Source: Dactylosporangium roseum
GTDB taxonomy: Bacteria > Actinomycetota > Actinomycetes > Mycobacteriales > Micromonosporaceae
Direction: 5' to 3'
DNA: 64,000 bases
NCBI RefSeq assembly: GCF_025264685.1
Contig: NZ_CP073721.1
Span: 2,099,001-2,163,000, forward strand
In this document: piece by piece, positions 1 through 8,542 of the stretch
Numbering within the stretch: the first letter of the stretch is position 1
How the letters are laid out: every line of letters starts with the position of its first letter
The notes under the pieces: model-generated
Told to the model about the DNA's origin: nothing
Seen by the model: only the letters and a program-made list of their open reading frames with translations
Databases searched by the model: none
Program-made: the position numbers and the translations under genes

Positions 1-1
1 C

Positions 2-463
2 GCCGAGGCCTCCGGCGACCACACCGAGGCGCTGCGGCTGTATCGCGCGGCGGTCGCCGAGCCGTCGCTGCTTCTGCCGGCACAGCGCGGCAGCGGCCAC
101 CTCGGCGCCGCCCGATGCCTGCTTGCCACCGGTCACCTGGCGGAGGCCCGCGAGCACGTCCGTGCCGCCGAGCGGCTGCTGGCCCGCTGGGCCGGCTGGC
201 GGGTGACCGAGCTGACGGCATTGCGTGGCCGGCTCGGCCTGGCCGCTCCCGTCCCCGCCGGCGCCGGCGACCAGGCCCTGACCCCGCGCGAGCGGGAAGT
301 CGCCACGCTGCTGGCCGAGGGCCTCACCAACGCGGAGCTGGCGCGCCGCCTGTACATCTCGCCGCGCACCGCCGCCGTCCACGTCTCCAACATCCTGAGC
401 AAGCTCAACCTCGAGTCGCGCACCCAGATCGCGGCCTGGGTCCGGTCCCGCGAACCGGCATGA
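2..463 (+). CDS. LuxR-family transcriptional regulator, C-terminal part
   Basis: The gene enters the window already open, so only the last 153 codons are visible. The final 65 residues form a LuxR/GerE helix-turn-helix: LTPREREVATLLAEGLTNAE opens the domain and SPRTAAVHVSNILSKL is the recognition helix. The preceding Ala/Arg/Leu-rich helices (AEASGDHTEALRLYRAA) resemble the TPR-like tail of large LuxR regulators that carry an N-terminal AAA domain. It is therefore probably an LAL-type regulator like the complete one at 20453-23380, but the N-terminus lies outside the window. Its signal and targets cannot be inferred. The next gene begins 58 nt downstream on the same strand. Confidence 0.88.
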   Translation, partial: AEASGDHTEALRLYRAAVAEPSLLLPAQRGSGHLGAARCLLATGHLAEAREHVRAAERLLARWAGWRVTELTALRGRLGLAAPVPAGAGDQALTPREREVATLLAEGLTNAELARRLYISPRTAAVHVSNILSKLNLESRTQIAAWVRSREPA

Positions 464-521
464 CCGGGCCGGAGCGAAACGGAGGGCGCATGTCCGGCTG
501 CTGAAGCGCCCTTGCCGTAGC

Positions 522-1412
522 GTGGGACGCGTGCTGGTCGTGACGAACGAGCTTGCCGGTCGCACCGAGGCCGGTGCCGTCGATGAGGTCGTCGAGGTCC
601 TCCGCGGCGGCGGCGCCGACGTCGAGGTGATGGCGTGCGCCGATGCGTCCGACATCGACCGGATCCTCGACGCCAGGGCCGGGCGCAGGCTGGTCGTGGT
701 CGGCGGCGACGGCTCCCTGCACACGATGATGGGCGCGCTGTGGCGCCGGGGCGAGGCCGCCACGTGCGAGGTCGGGCTGATCCCGCTCGGCACCGGCAAC
801 GACTTCGCCCGCGGGGTCGGCATCCCCGTCGACGACCTCCGCGCGGCGGCACGGATCGTCGTGGAGGGCACGCCGCGCCCCTTCGACCTCATCGTCTCCG
901 ACCGCGGCGGCGCCGCGGTCAACGCCGTCCATGTCGGCGCCGGTGCCGAGGCCGCGCGCAGGGCGCTGCCGCTGAAGCGCCGGCTCCGCATCGCCGCGTT
1001 TCCGATCGGGGCCGTGCTCGCCGGGTTCACCACCAAGGGCTGGCGGCTGCGGGTGAGCATCGACGGCCGGCCGGTGATGCGCGGCCGGCGGCGCGTGCTC
1101 ATGGCCGGGTTGTCGAACGCGCCGACGATCGCCGGTGGCACCGGCCGGCTCGGCCCGGGCGCCGACCCCACCGACGGCCTCGCGGACGTCACGGTGTCGT
1201 ACGCGGTGGGTCCGCTCGCCCGCGTCGGCTACGCACTAGCGCTGCGGCGCGGCCGGCACCCCGAGCGCGAGGACGTCCTGCACACCCGCGCCCGGGAGGT
1301 CCACATCGCCGGCGAGCCGTTCCACGTCAACGCCGACGGCGAACTGACCGGCCCGTTCACCGCCAACACCTGGCGCGTCGCGCCGGCTGCCTGGCGCCTC
1401 CTCCTCCCCTGA
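522..1412 (+). CDS. Diacylglycerol kinase-family lipid kinase
   Basis: A 296-aa protein of the DAGK_cat/YegS family, which phosphorylates diacylglycerol or related lipids with ATP at the membrane face. The nucleotide-binding signature GGDGS lies at residues 61-65 and the second family motif PLGTGNDFAR at 88-97. The C-terminal beta-sandwich carries the usual HVNADGELTG segment. The length is normal for the bacterial family. A GTG start is used because it begins directly at the first beta strand (GRVLVVTNE). Substrate specificity (diacylglycerol, sphingoid base or a pigment lipid) cannot be told from sequence. The gene ends exactly at a long palindromic repeat, which may act as its terminator. 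Confidence 0.87.
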   Translation: MGRVLVVTNELAGRTEAGAVDEVVEVLRGGGADVEVMACADASDIDRILDARAGRRLVVVGGDGSLHTMMGALWRRGEAATCEVGLIPLGTGNDFARGVGIPVDDLRAAARIVVEGTPRPFDLIVSDRGGAAVNAVHVGAGAEAARRALPLKRRLRIAAFPIGAVLAGFTTKGWRLRVSIDGRPVMRGRRRVLMAGLSNAPTIAGGTGRLGPGADPTDGLADVTVSYAVGPLARVGYALALRRGRHPEREDVLHTRAREVHIAGEPFHVNADGELTGPFTANTWRVAPAAWRLLLP

Positions 1413-1509
1413 CCCCTTTCCGCGTCGATCTTGCAGTTATGGTGCCGTGACACTCCCAAAATGTCGGGTTTGTCAGGCACCACAACTGCAAGATCAACGC
1501 GGAAAGGGG
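1413..1509. repeat. Long palindrome family P1, copy 1
   Basis: A 34-bp inverted repeat with only two mismatches surrounds a 29-nt loop. The inner arm is the family core (ATCTTGCAGTTATGGTGCC), and the outer arm (CCCCTTTCC against GGAAAGGGG) is specific to this locus but still complementary. The loop reads in the reverse orientation relative to copies 2, 3 and 6. It begins on the base after the lipid-kinase stop codon, in a gap between convergent genes. The rest of that gap (1510-1701) shows nothing recognisable. Confidence 0.95.
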
Positions 1510-1701
1510 GTCGGCGGGGCGGCCGGGTGCGGGAGCAGCGCCTTGGCGTCCGTCCGTGGCCGCCGCCGGCCAGCAGGTTGAGGCCCGACCATGAGCGCAC
1601 CTTGAGGTGGCGCATGGCGACCATCGGCGCCAGCACCGACTTGAGCAGCGTCTCGCCGGTCTTGAGTTGTACGACCAAAGCCTGCCCTATTCGCCGCCGC
1701 G

Positions 1702-2298
1702 TCACCGATCGCGGGCCCGGCGGAACCACCAGCGTTCGACAGTGGTCCACAGTCCCGACGTGACCAGGTACAGCCCGGCGGCGAGCGGCGCGAAGGCCGC
1801 GACGGCGACCGTGCCGAACGGTAACACCCGCACCAGCGACGGCGCCCCGGCCGGGAGCTGCCGGACGTTCACCAGTGCGATGCCGGCGAGCGCCGCGACG
1901 ACGAGCCATCCGACGAGCACGGCGGGATGCCCGACGAGCCGGAACGTGAGGTCCGCCCCGAGGAACGTGTGCCCGTGCATGCCGGGTGCGGTGAACTGGC
2001 GGTACAACATCCAGATGAACGGCGCCTGGGCGAGCGCGGGCAGCAGCCCGGCGAACGGCCCGGACCCTTCGGCCCGTAGCAGTGCGGTGGTCTTCTCCGC
2101 GAGGATGACCGGCTCGGTGGCATGCTGTTCGCGGAGCGCGGCGAGTTGCGGCGCGAGCCGGCTGCGGACCCGTTCGGCCCGGTAGGCGCGAACGCTGAGC
2201 GGCAACATGGCCGCGCGGAGCAGGACGGTGGCGACGATCACGGCGGCGGGCATGGAGTGGAGCAGGGCGGCAAGCCCTTCGAGCACGGTGTGCACCAT
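1702..2298 (-). CDS. Short YidC/Oxa1-family membrane insertase
   Basis: A 198-aa multi-spanning protein of the YidC/Oxa1/60KD_IMP family, which inserts proteins into the membrane. It begins near the first conserved helix (VATVLLRAAMLPLSVRAYRAE, the region holding the hydrophilic-groove arginine) and has the LAPQLAALREQ charged loop and the APFIWMLYRQF amphipathic segment typical of the family. It lacks the large periplasmic domain and is shorter than housekeeping actinobacterial YidC (over 300 aa), so it is a paralogue. A GAAGGG ribosome-binding site lies upstream of the ATG. A DUF6412 gene lies upstream on the same strand, a pairing seen in other actinomycetes, but here about 700 bp of repeats separate them. 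Confidence 0.85.
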   Translation of the reverse strand: MVHTVLEGLAALLHSMPAAVIVATVLLRAAMLPLSVRAYRAERVRSRLAPQLAALREQHATEPVILAEKTTALLRAEGSGPFAGLLPALAQAPFIWMLYRQFTAPGMHGHTFLGADLTFRLVGHPAVLVGWLVVAALAGIALVNVRQLPAGAPSLVRVLPFGTVAVAAFAPLAAGLYLVTSGLWTTVERWWFRRARDR

Positions 2299-2323
2299 GG
2301 TTCGGAAGACCCTTCAGAGTTAC

Positions 2324-2424
2324 GGCGTCTCGGCTTTGCGTCGTCTCGGCCTTGCGTCGTTTCTGGGTTGCGTGGTTTCTGGGTTGCGTGGTGTCCGGGT
2401 TGCGTCGTTTCTGGGCTGCGTCGT
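2324..2424. repeat. 16-bp tandem repeat, about six units
   Basis: Five complete units of a 16-bp sequence (GCGTCGTTTCTGGGTT and variants) start at 2338, with partial units on either side. The array begins 26 bp upstream of the short YidC start codon on the transcribed side, so it would form its 5' leader or promoter region. Confidence 0.88.
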
Positions 2425-2621
2425 CCGGCCGGTCGGCCGAGGCGTCGCGGCCGGGCCGCCGAGCTGGGTGCCGGCAGCAGCCGCCTCGGCCACACGTGCG
2501 GCCGGCGAGCCGGCGCGGCAGTACGGACAGTTCGATCACCACCGAGCCGCGAGCCTGGTGCGGCGCCCGGCTACACGCGCACGCCGGCCGGCCCGGCTGC
2601 GTCACCGGCCGGTGTGCGCTA

Positions 2622-2793
2622 ACCGGCTCGGCTGTGTCGCTGGCTGGGTGTGGCCCGTTCGGTCCGCGTCGCCGGCCGGTGCGTGTCGACCGGTTTGGCC
2701 GGTGCGGACCGGCTCGGCTGTGTCGCTGGTCGGGCGCTGGCCGGTTCGGTCCGCGTCGCCGGCCGGTGCGCGCTGATCGGGCCGGCCTGCGCC
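2622..2793. repeat. Imperfect direct duplication of about 86 bp
   Basis: ACCGGCTCGGCTGTGTCGCT appears at 2622 and again at 2708, and GTTCGGTCCGCGTCGCC at 2657 and 2744, so two diverged copies of about 86 bp lie head to tail. No convincing gene lies between 2299 and 3005, although several shadow frames stay open. Confidence 0.7.
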
Positions 2794-2909
2794 GACCGGG
2801 TCGGCGGCGTCACTGATCGGCTGGGCCTGCGTGCGGCAACCTGGCTTTTGCTATCGCGCACAACCAGCACGGGGCGCGGTGACCGGCTGTGGTGCGACCG
2901 GCCCGAGGC

Positions 2910-2967
2910 GCGCTGGCCGGGCCCGTGGTGCGCTGGCCGGGCTGTGGTGCGCTGGCCGGGCCGTAGT
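2910..2967. repeat. 19-20 bp tandem repeat, three units
   Basis: GCGCTGGCCGGGCCCGTGGT is followed by two 19-bp versions of the same unit. It is part of the repeat-rich stretch between the DUF6412 gene and the short YidC gene. Confidence 0.85.
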
Positions 2968-3005
2968 GCGCGGCGACCGGGTTGCGCGGCGCGCGGCGTG
3001 AAGGG

Positions 3006-3260
3006 TCAGGCGCCGGGCGCACGGGGCCGCGGACGTCCCGCGGCATCGGGATCGGTGGCGCGGATGAACCGGGCGCGCTCGGCGCGGACCCGGGCCGGCA
3101 CGAGCCGCCCGCGCGCGGAGGCCGCCGGAAGATCGGCGATGAGCCGGGCCGCGAGGACGATGGCCAGGCCGGCGATGATGGCGGTGGCGACCGCGACGAT
3201 GTCGGCCGGCGTGGCGACTGCGCCCCACGCGGTTAAGAGGGTGGTCATCGACCACGACAT
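3006..3260 (-). CDS. DUF6412-like small membrane protein
   Basis: An 84-aa protein with one clear transmembrane helix (IVAVATAIIAGLAIVLAARL) followed by a basic cytosolic tail ending in ATDPDAAGRPRPRAPG. That proline/arginine ending is characteristic of the DUF6412 family, usually encoded beside a YidC/Oxa1 homologue. I chose the ATG at 3260 over an upstream in-frame ATG at 3323 because an AGGA element lies at a suitable distance and the helix then sits near the N-terminus. Function is unknown; the neighbour suggests a link to membrane protein insertion. The assignment rests on tail sequence and context. Confidence 0.65.
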   Translation of the reverse strand: MSWSMTTLLTAWGAVATPADIVAVATAIIAGLAIVLAARLIADLPAASARGRLVPARVRAERARFIRATDPDAAGRPRPRAPGA

Positions 3261-3337
3261 GCCGAGAATCCTACGCTCCCACCGCAACTCCACCCTCGCG
3301 CCATGAACGAGGGAACATCGCACTGCCTGGCCGCGAG

Positions 3338-3493
3338 GCCGCGGAGTTGAACCATGCGGTCGTCGGGCAATCCCGGTGTTGCGCTACCGGATGGTGACGC
3401 ACGGTCGTGCGGGCGGGTGTCTGTCGCTCGTGGTGGCCGCTGGCCCCGGGTCGGCGCGTTCCGGCCGGGCGACTCCATGATCATGGGATCGAG
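3338..3493 (+). repeat. Dispersed repeat family P2, copy A
   Basis: A stretch of about 155 bp that aligns along its length with copies at 12724 and 40677 and in part with 19322. Shared words include GGTGACGCACGGTCG, GGCCGCTGGCCCCGGG and GACTCCATGATCATGGGA. It lies in the gap between the DUF6412 gene start and the diguanylate cyclase stop. Nothing else is recognisable in 3494-3752. Confidence 0.85.
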
Positions 3494-3752
3494 CGGCCTG
3501 GCGGCGGAACGCGCGCCGGCCGGCACGCCTCGGCGGCGACGCCTCCGCGCCCCGCGCCCGAATTGTCGGCCTATCCGGGTTGGCAAGGGGCTGGTCTGGG
3601 CTCGCCGCCGGCTTGTCCCACGGTTTCGGGGGCCGCTCCGCGGCGGCGGGCGGCTCGCCCTCCCGGCCCGGCGCGTCGTGGGCCGATGCCGCCGAACGGC
3701 CGGCCTAGACGGGAAGGGCGCCGGTGCCCGGGTGCCGTAGCGCGGTCGGCGG

Positions 3753-4838
3753 TCAGGCTGCCTCGCGCAGGGGTTCTCGGGATGCGCGCAGGATGTGGTG
3801 GGCGGACTTCACTCGGTACATGTCAGCGTCCGCCGTGCGCAGGAGGTTGTCCAGACTGTCGTCCACCGCTGTCGCCACGCCGATGCTGGCGTCGATGCTC
3901 ACCTGCTCGCCGCCCAGGAGAATCGGCGCCATCACCGCCAGGCGGAGGCGCTCGGCGATCTCCCGCGCCGTCCGGGTGTCCGTGTCGTGCAGCATCACCG
4001 TGAACTCGTCGCCGCCCAGGCGGGCCACCAGGTCGCCGTCGCGCGCCTGGGTGCGCAGGCGGCCGGCGACCACTCGCAGCAGTTCGTCGCCCGCCGCGTG
4101 GCCCAGCGTGTCGTTCACCGCCTTGAAGCCGTCCAGGTCCAGCACCAGCACCGACACCAGCGATCCGGGTGACAGCGTCGTCCGGGAGTGCTCGTGCAGC
4201 AGGTTGCGGTTGCCCAGGCCGGTCAGCGGATCGTAGAGCGCCTGCTGGCGCAGTGTCGTCCGGGCCGTGGCCAGTTGGCGCAGGTGGGTGTGGTGCGCGC
4301 GGGACAGCAGGCCGGTCATCAGGGCCACCACGAGGAGCAGGGCGGGGGCGATCGTCACCAGGTCGTCGCTGGTCGCCCGGCCGGCGAGGAGCGGACCCTG
4401 GAAGTACAGCATCAGGCAGGCACCGGCCGTGGCGGCGAACGCCAGCAGTGCGCCGGCCAGCCGGTGGCGGTAGGCGGCGACGATGATCGGGATGATGAAC
4501 AGCGGCCACAGGTCGACCCCCGGGTTCCGGGCGGTGACGACGACCGTCGCGATGATCGTGGTGGTGTCGGAGGCGACGAGTGCCGCACTCGTCCAGGGGT
4601 ACCGGCGATGTGCCACGTTGCGCAGCGCGTAGCCGGCGAAACCGTTGATGGCGAGCTCGGGCAGGGCCAGGACCGCCGCCGTCAGCCAGGCCGTGCCGGA
4701 GAGCAGCCCGGCTGCGGGTGCCGGCAGCAGCACGTACGCTGAGATGATCCACAGCACGGAGCCGGACCGGCAGATGATCCCGGTCCACTCCAGGTTGCGG
4801 CGCATCCGTAGCAACGCTTCGTCGATGTCGACACTCAC
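3753..4838 (-). CDS. Membrane-anchored diguanylate cyclase (GGDEF)
   Basis: A 361-aa protein that would make cyclic di-GMP from two GTP. The N-terminal 180 residues hold about six hydrophobic helices, a plausible membrane sensor of no named family. The C-terminal GGDEF domain starts at DPLTGLGNR (203-211) and carries an intact catalytic GGDEF at 275-279. The product-inhibition I-site RDGD lies at 266-269, exactly five residues before it, so feedback control is likely. There is no EAL domain. The gene stands alone; the divergent ABC operon begins 140 bp away. Confidence 0.93.
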   Translation of the reverse strand: MSVDIDEALLRMRRNLEWTGIICRSGSVLWIISAYVLLPAPAAGLLSGTAWLTAAVLALPELAINGFAGYALRNVAHRRYPWTSAALVASDTTTIIATVVVTARNPGVDLWPLFIIPIIVAAYRHRLAGALLAFAATAGACLMLYFQGPLLAGRATSDDLVTIAPALLLVVALMTGLLSRAHHTHLRQLATARTTLRQQALYDPLTGLGNRNLLHEHSRTTLSPGSLVSVLVLDLDGFKAVNDTLGHAAGDELLRVVAGRLRTQARDGDLVARLGGDEFTVMLHDTDTRTAREIAERLRLAVMAPILLGGEQVSIDASIGVATAVDDSLDNLLRTADADMYRVKSAHHILRASREPLREAA

Positions 4839-4977
4839 GTCGCACTGTCGGCTACGACGACCCTGACCTGAGCGGATCGCCGAACCTGAGGGAATTCACA
4901 GGTTGAACCCCTAAGTGGTGCCTTTCAGGTGCGATCCGGATGGCACGCCACCGTGTACGGTCCGTAATGTCAGCGGC

Positions 4978-5925
4978 GTGGCACTCATCGAGACACGTGC
5001 GCTGACGAAGCGCTACGGGGGTGGCGTCACCGCCCTGTCGGAACTGACCCTGGCCGTGGAGCCGGGGATCATCGGGCTCGTCGGTGCCAACGGCGCCGGC
5101 AAGTCGACCTTTATCAAGATCATGCTCGGGCTGCTCCAGCCGTCTGACGGCGGGCTGCGGGTGCTCGGGCTCGACCCCACGACGGACTCCGAGGAGGTGC
5201 GCGCCCGGGTCGGGTACATGCCGGAGCACGACTGCCTGCCGAGCGAGATGTCGGCCGCCGAGTTCGTGACGCACCTGGCGCGCATGAGCGGGCTGCCCGC
5301 CAACGCGGCCCGCGAGCGCGCCTCCGAGGCGTTGCGCCACGTCGGGCTCTACGAGGAGCGGTACCGGCAGATCGGCGGCTACTCGACCGGCATGAAGCAG
5401 CGGGTCAAGCTGGCCCAGGCCCTCGCGCACGACCCCGACCTGCTCCTGCTCGACGAGCCGACCAACGGCCTGGACCCGGCCGGCCGCGACGCGATGCTCG
5501 ACCTGGTCCACCGCATCGGCACCGAGTTCGGCATCTCGATCGTGGTCTGCTCCCACCTGCTCGGCGAGGTCGAGCGGATCTGCGACTCGCTCATCGCCAT
5601 CGACGGCGGGCGGCTGCTGCGCTCGGCGACGGTGTCCGACATGACGACCAGCCGCGACGTGCTGACCGTCGAGGTCAGCGAGGGCGTCGACCAGCTCACC
5701 GCGCGCTTGGCCGAGCTCGGCATCCCGGCCACCCGCGACGGCGCGGCGCTGACCGTGCCGCTGGAGAGCGAGGACGTGTACGACCAGATCCTGATCGCCG
5801 TCGCCGAGCTGGACCTGCCGCTGCACCGCCTCGACCAGCGCCGGCACCGGGTCGCCGAACTCTTCCAGAGCCCCGCGGTCACCAGCCCAGCACCTCAGGA
5901 GGTCGGCCGTGGCGCCGCAAACTAG
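4978..5925 (+). CDS. ABC transporter ATP-binding protein
   Basis: A 315-aa nucleotide-binding subunit with Walker A GANGAGKST at residues 36-44, signature YSTGMKQRVKLAQAL and Walker B LLLLDEPTNGLD. The roughly 90-residue C-terminal extension is typical of NatA/CcmA-type ATPases that pair with ABC-2 permeases. I chose the GTG that starts VALIETRALTKRYG; the open frame extends to 4915, but the extra 21 residues do not resemble the family. It overlaps the next gene by 17 nt and is first of four co-directional genes. The substrate is unknown. Confidence 0.92.
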   Translation: MALIETRALTKRYGGGVTALSELTLAVEPGIIGLVGANGAGKSTFIKIMLGLLQPSDGGLRVLGLDPTTDSEEVRARVGYMPEHDCLPSEMSAAEFVTHLARMSGLPANAARERASEALRHVGLYEERYRQIGGYSTGMKQRVKLAQALAHDPDLLLLDEPTNGLDPAGRDAMLDLVHRIGTEFGISIVVCSHLLGEVERICDSLIAIDGGRLLRSATVSDMTTSRDVLTVEVSEGVDQLTARLAELGIPATRDGAALTVPLESEDVYDQILIAVAELDLPLHRLDQRRHRVAELFQSPAVTSPAPQEVGRGAAN

Positions 5926-6787
5926 TGTCATCCACGACATCGGCTACCAGCGCTACAGCGGCCCGCGTCTCGGCCGGTGGTACGCCAACCGCTCCCTCTA
6001 CGAGCACAGCCTGCGCACCGCGTTCGGCATCGGCCGGGGCGCGAAGGCGAAGATCTTCCCCTGGCTGGTGATCGGCATCGTCGTCGGCGTGGCCATCGTC
6101 GAGATCGCGGTCCGCTCGATCAGCGGCCAGACCCTGATCACGTACCGCGGCTTCGTCACCGGCCTGTCGTTCCCGATCATCCTGTTCCTGGCGATCGTCG
6201 GGCCCGAGCTCGTCTCGCGCGACCTGCGTGACCGCACCCTGCCGCTGTACTTCTCCCGGCCGCTCGCACGCACCGACTACGCCCTGGCGAAGTACGCCGC
6301 GCTGGCGACCGCCGTCCTGCTCCTGCTCGGTGTCCCGCAGCTCCTGATCTACACCGGCGCGATCTTCACCCGTACCGACGGCTTCTCCGGGGCCATGAAG
6401 GAACTCGGCGACATGATGCCGGGTCTGGCCAGCGCGCTGATCCAGGCCCTGGTCCTGGCCGCGGTCGCGCTGGTGGTGGCGGCGACGACCGGCCGCCGCG
6501 CGTTCGCCGCCGCGTTCATCGTCGGCGTCTTCTTGATCACCGCCCCGATCGTCGGCATCCTCGCCGAGCTCGGCACCGCGCTGGAGAACTGGACGCTGAC
6601 CAACGTGGCCTTCCTGGCCAACCCCATGACGCTGCTGAGCGGCTTCGAGCAGTGGCTGTTCGGCGCCGACGGCAACAACCGGATGCCGACCGGCGACTTC
6701 GGACCCCTTTACGGCGTCGGCGCCGTCGCGCTCCTCGCCCTGGCCATCACGCTGCTGCTGGCCCGTTACCGGAAGGTGGCCGCCTGA
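5909..6787 (+). CDS. ABC-2 type permease
   Basis: A 292-aa membrane subunit with about six transmembrane helices. After a cytosolic N-terminus (IHDIGYQRYSGPRLGR) the helices begin near residue 50. The sequence GPELVSRDLRDRTLPLYFSR is the conserved amphipathic coupling segment of ABC-2 exporters. The GTG start is fixed by a perfect AGGAGG at 5897-5902, inside the upstream ATPase gene. It is likely the partner of one or both ATPases in the operon. Confidence 0.88.
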   Translation: MAPQTSVIHDIGYQRYSGPRLGRWYANRSLYEHSLRTAFGIGRGAKAKIFPWLVIGIVVGVAIVEIAVRSISGQTLITYRGFVTGLSFPIILFLAIVGPELVSRDLRDRTLPLYFSRPLARTDYALAKYAALATAVLLLLGVPQLLIYTGAIFTRTDGFSGAMKELGDMMPGLASALIQALVLAAVALVVAATTGRRAFAAAFIVGVFLITAPIVGILAELGTALENWTLTNVAFLANPMTLLSGFEQWLFGADGNNRMPTGDFGPLYGVGAVALLALAITLLLARYRKVAA

Positions 6788-6788
6788 C

Positions 6789-7700
6789 ATGGGCACCGTC
6801 GACCTGAAGCACGTTTCGCGGTGGTACGGCAACGTGGTCGCCGTCAACGACGTGTCGATGACGCTCGGCCCCGGCGTGACCGGCCTGCTCGGGCCCAACG
6901 GCGCGGGCAAGACCACGCTGCTGCACATGATGTCCGGGTTCCTCGCCCCGTCGAAGGGTGAGCTGACCGTCGACGGGGCGCCCGCCTGGCGCAATCCCGA
7001 CGTCTACAAGACCCTCGGCCTGGTCAGCGAGCGCGAGTCGGTGCACGGGTTCCTCACCGGCAAGGAGTTCGTCCTCGCGAGCGCCCGCCTGCACCGGCTG
7101 CCCGACGCCGAGGAGGCGGCCCGCCGGGCACTCGCCCTGGTGGAGATGGAGCCGGCGCAGGACCGCAGGATCGACACGTACAGCAAGGGCATGCGCCAGC
7201 GGACCCGCGTGGCCGCGGCCCTGGTCCACGACCCGGGTGTGCTGCTGCTCGACGAGCCGTTCAACGGCATGGACCCGCGGCAGCGCTTCCACATGATGGA
7301 CCTGCTGCACAAGATGGGCGACGACGGCCGCACCGTGCTGTTCTCCTCGCACATCCTGGAGGAGGTCGAGCAGGTCTCCGGCACCGTCCAGGTGATGGTG
7401 GCGGGCCGGCTCGCCGCCTCGGGTGACTTCCGCACCATCCGGCGGCTGATGACGAACCGGCCGCACGTCTTCACCGTCCGCTCCAGCGACGACCGCCGGC
7501 TCGCGGTCGCGCTCATCGGGCAGCCCTCGGTCAAGGGCGTCGAGCTCGAGCCCGCCGGACTGCAGGTCCGCGCCTCCGACTACGGCACGTTCACCCGGGC
7601 ACTGCCCCGGATCGCGCTGAAGGAGGGCGTGCGGGTGCGTCAGTTGCTGCCCGCCGACGAGTCCCTGGAAAGCGTCTTCTCCTACCTGGTGGGTGCCTGA
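6789..7700 (+). CDS. ABC transporter ATP-binding protein (second)
   Basis: A 303-aa ATPase with Walker A GPNGAGKTT at 35-43, signature YSKGMRQRTRVAAAL and Walker B VLLLDEPFNGMD. A C-terminal extension of about 90 residues follows, as in the first ATPase. It starts 1 nt after the first permease and shares an ATGA stop/start overlap with the second. Two ATPases plus two permeases in one operon suggest either two homologous exporters or one heteromeric one. Confidence 0.92.
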   Translation: MGTVDLKHVSRWYGNVVAVNDVSMTLGPGVTGLLGPNGAGKTTLLHMMSGFLAPSKGELTVDGAPAWRNPDVYKTLGLVSERESVHGFLTGKEFVLASARLHRLPDAEEAARRALALVEMEPAQDRRIDTYSKGMRQRTRVAAALVHDPGVLLLDEPFNGMDPRQRFHMMDLLHKMGDDGRTVLFSSHILEEVEQVSGTVQVMVAGRLAASGDFRTIRRLMTNRPHVFTVRSSDDRRLAVALIGQPSVKGVELEPAGLQVRASDYGTFTRALPRIALKEGVRVRQLLPADESLESVFSYLVGA

Positions 7701-8413
7701 TGAACGCGACGATCGCCCGGATCACCACCCGCGGCCTGCTCGGCCGGCGCCGGATCTGGCTGCTCGTACCGCTGCCGCTGATCCTGATCGGCCTCGCGCT
7801 GATCGCCCGCGCGTCCGGCGCCACGCCGGAGGAGTGGGGTGAGCCGATCATCGTGGGGCTCGGCTTCACCGCCGTGCTGCCGGTCATCGCGCTCATCGTC
7901 GGCACCGGCGTGCTCGGCTCGGAGATCGACGACGGCACGATCACCCACATCCTGGCCAAGCCGTTGCCCCGCTCGGAGATCGTCTTCACGAAGCTGGTCG
8001 TGGCCGCCGGGGTGACGGGCCTGTTCGCCGGCGCTCCGCTCTTCGTCGCCGGTGTGATCGCCAACTCGTGGTCCCTCGCGTTCGCCCTCCTGGTCGGCGC
8101 GGTGGTGGGCGCCCTGGCCTACTCGGCGCTCTTCGTCATGATCAGCGTCCTGACCCGCCGGCCGGTGCTGCTCGGGCTGGTCTACGTCGTGCTCTGGGAG
8201 GGGCTGCTCGGCAACATCCTGTCGGGCACGCAGAAGCTGAGCATCCAGCAGTACGTCGTGTCGATCGTCGACTGGCTGGCTCCGTCCGAGGTCCTGCAGG
8301 GCCGGGTGTCGGTGCCGGTGAGCTTCGTGATGGCCGGCGTCTTCACGCTCGCCGCCACCGTGTACGCGGTGCAACGCCTGCGCTCCTTCTCGGTCGCGGG
8401 CGAGACGGGCTGA
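7700..8413 (+). CDS. ABC-2 type permease (second)
   Basis: A 237-aa protein with about six transmembrane helices and the ABC-2 coupling motif GSEIDDGTITHILAKPLPRS, equivalent to the segment in the first permease. Its ATG overlaps the upstream TGA, so translation is probably coupled. It is the last gene of the operon, and a long palindrome begins directly after its stop codon. Confidence 0.87.
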   Translation: MNATIARITTRGLLGRRRIWLLVPLPLILIGLALIARASGATPEEWGEPIIVGLGFTAVLPVIALIVGTGVLGSEIDDGTITHILAKPLPRSEIVFTKLVVAAGVTGLFAGAPLFVAGVIANSWSLAFALLVGAVVGALAYSALFVMISVLTRRPVLLGLVYVVLWEGLLGNILSGTQKLSIQQYVVSIVDWLAPSEVLQGRVSVPVSFVMAGVFTLAATVYAVQRLRSFSVAGETG

Positions 8414-8513
8414 CCCCCGAAGCCGCGTTGATCATGCACTTGTGGTCCCTGACAAACCCGGACATCCAGGGAGTGTCATGGCACCACAAGTGCATGATCA
8501 ACGTGACGGGGGG
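8414..8513. repeat. Long palindrome family P1, copy 2
   Basis: A perfect 21-bp inner stem surrounds a 30-nt loop; C-runs and G-runs at the outer ends can pair further. Relative to the other copies the core changes from CTTGCAGTTG to CATGCACTTG, and the opposite arm changes to match. These compensatory substitutions point to selection for, or copying as, a folded structure. It lies between the ABC operon and the MFS gene. Confidence 0.95.
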
Positions 8514-8542
8514 CGTGGTGGGGGAGCGGGGGCCGTGATCGG

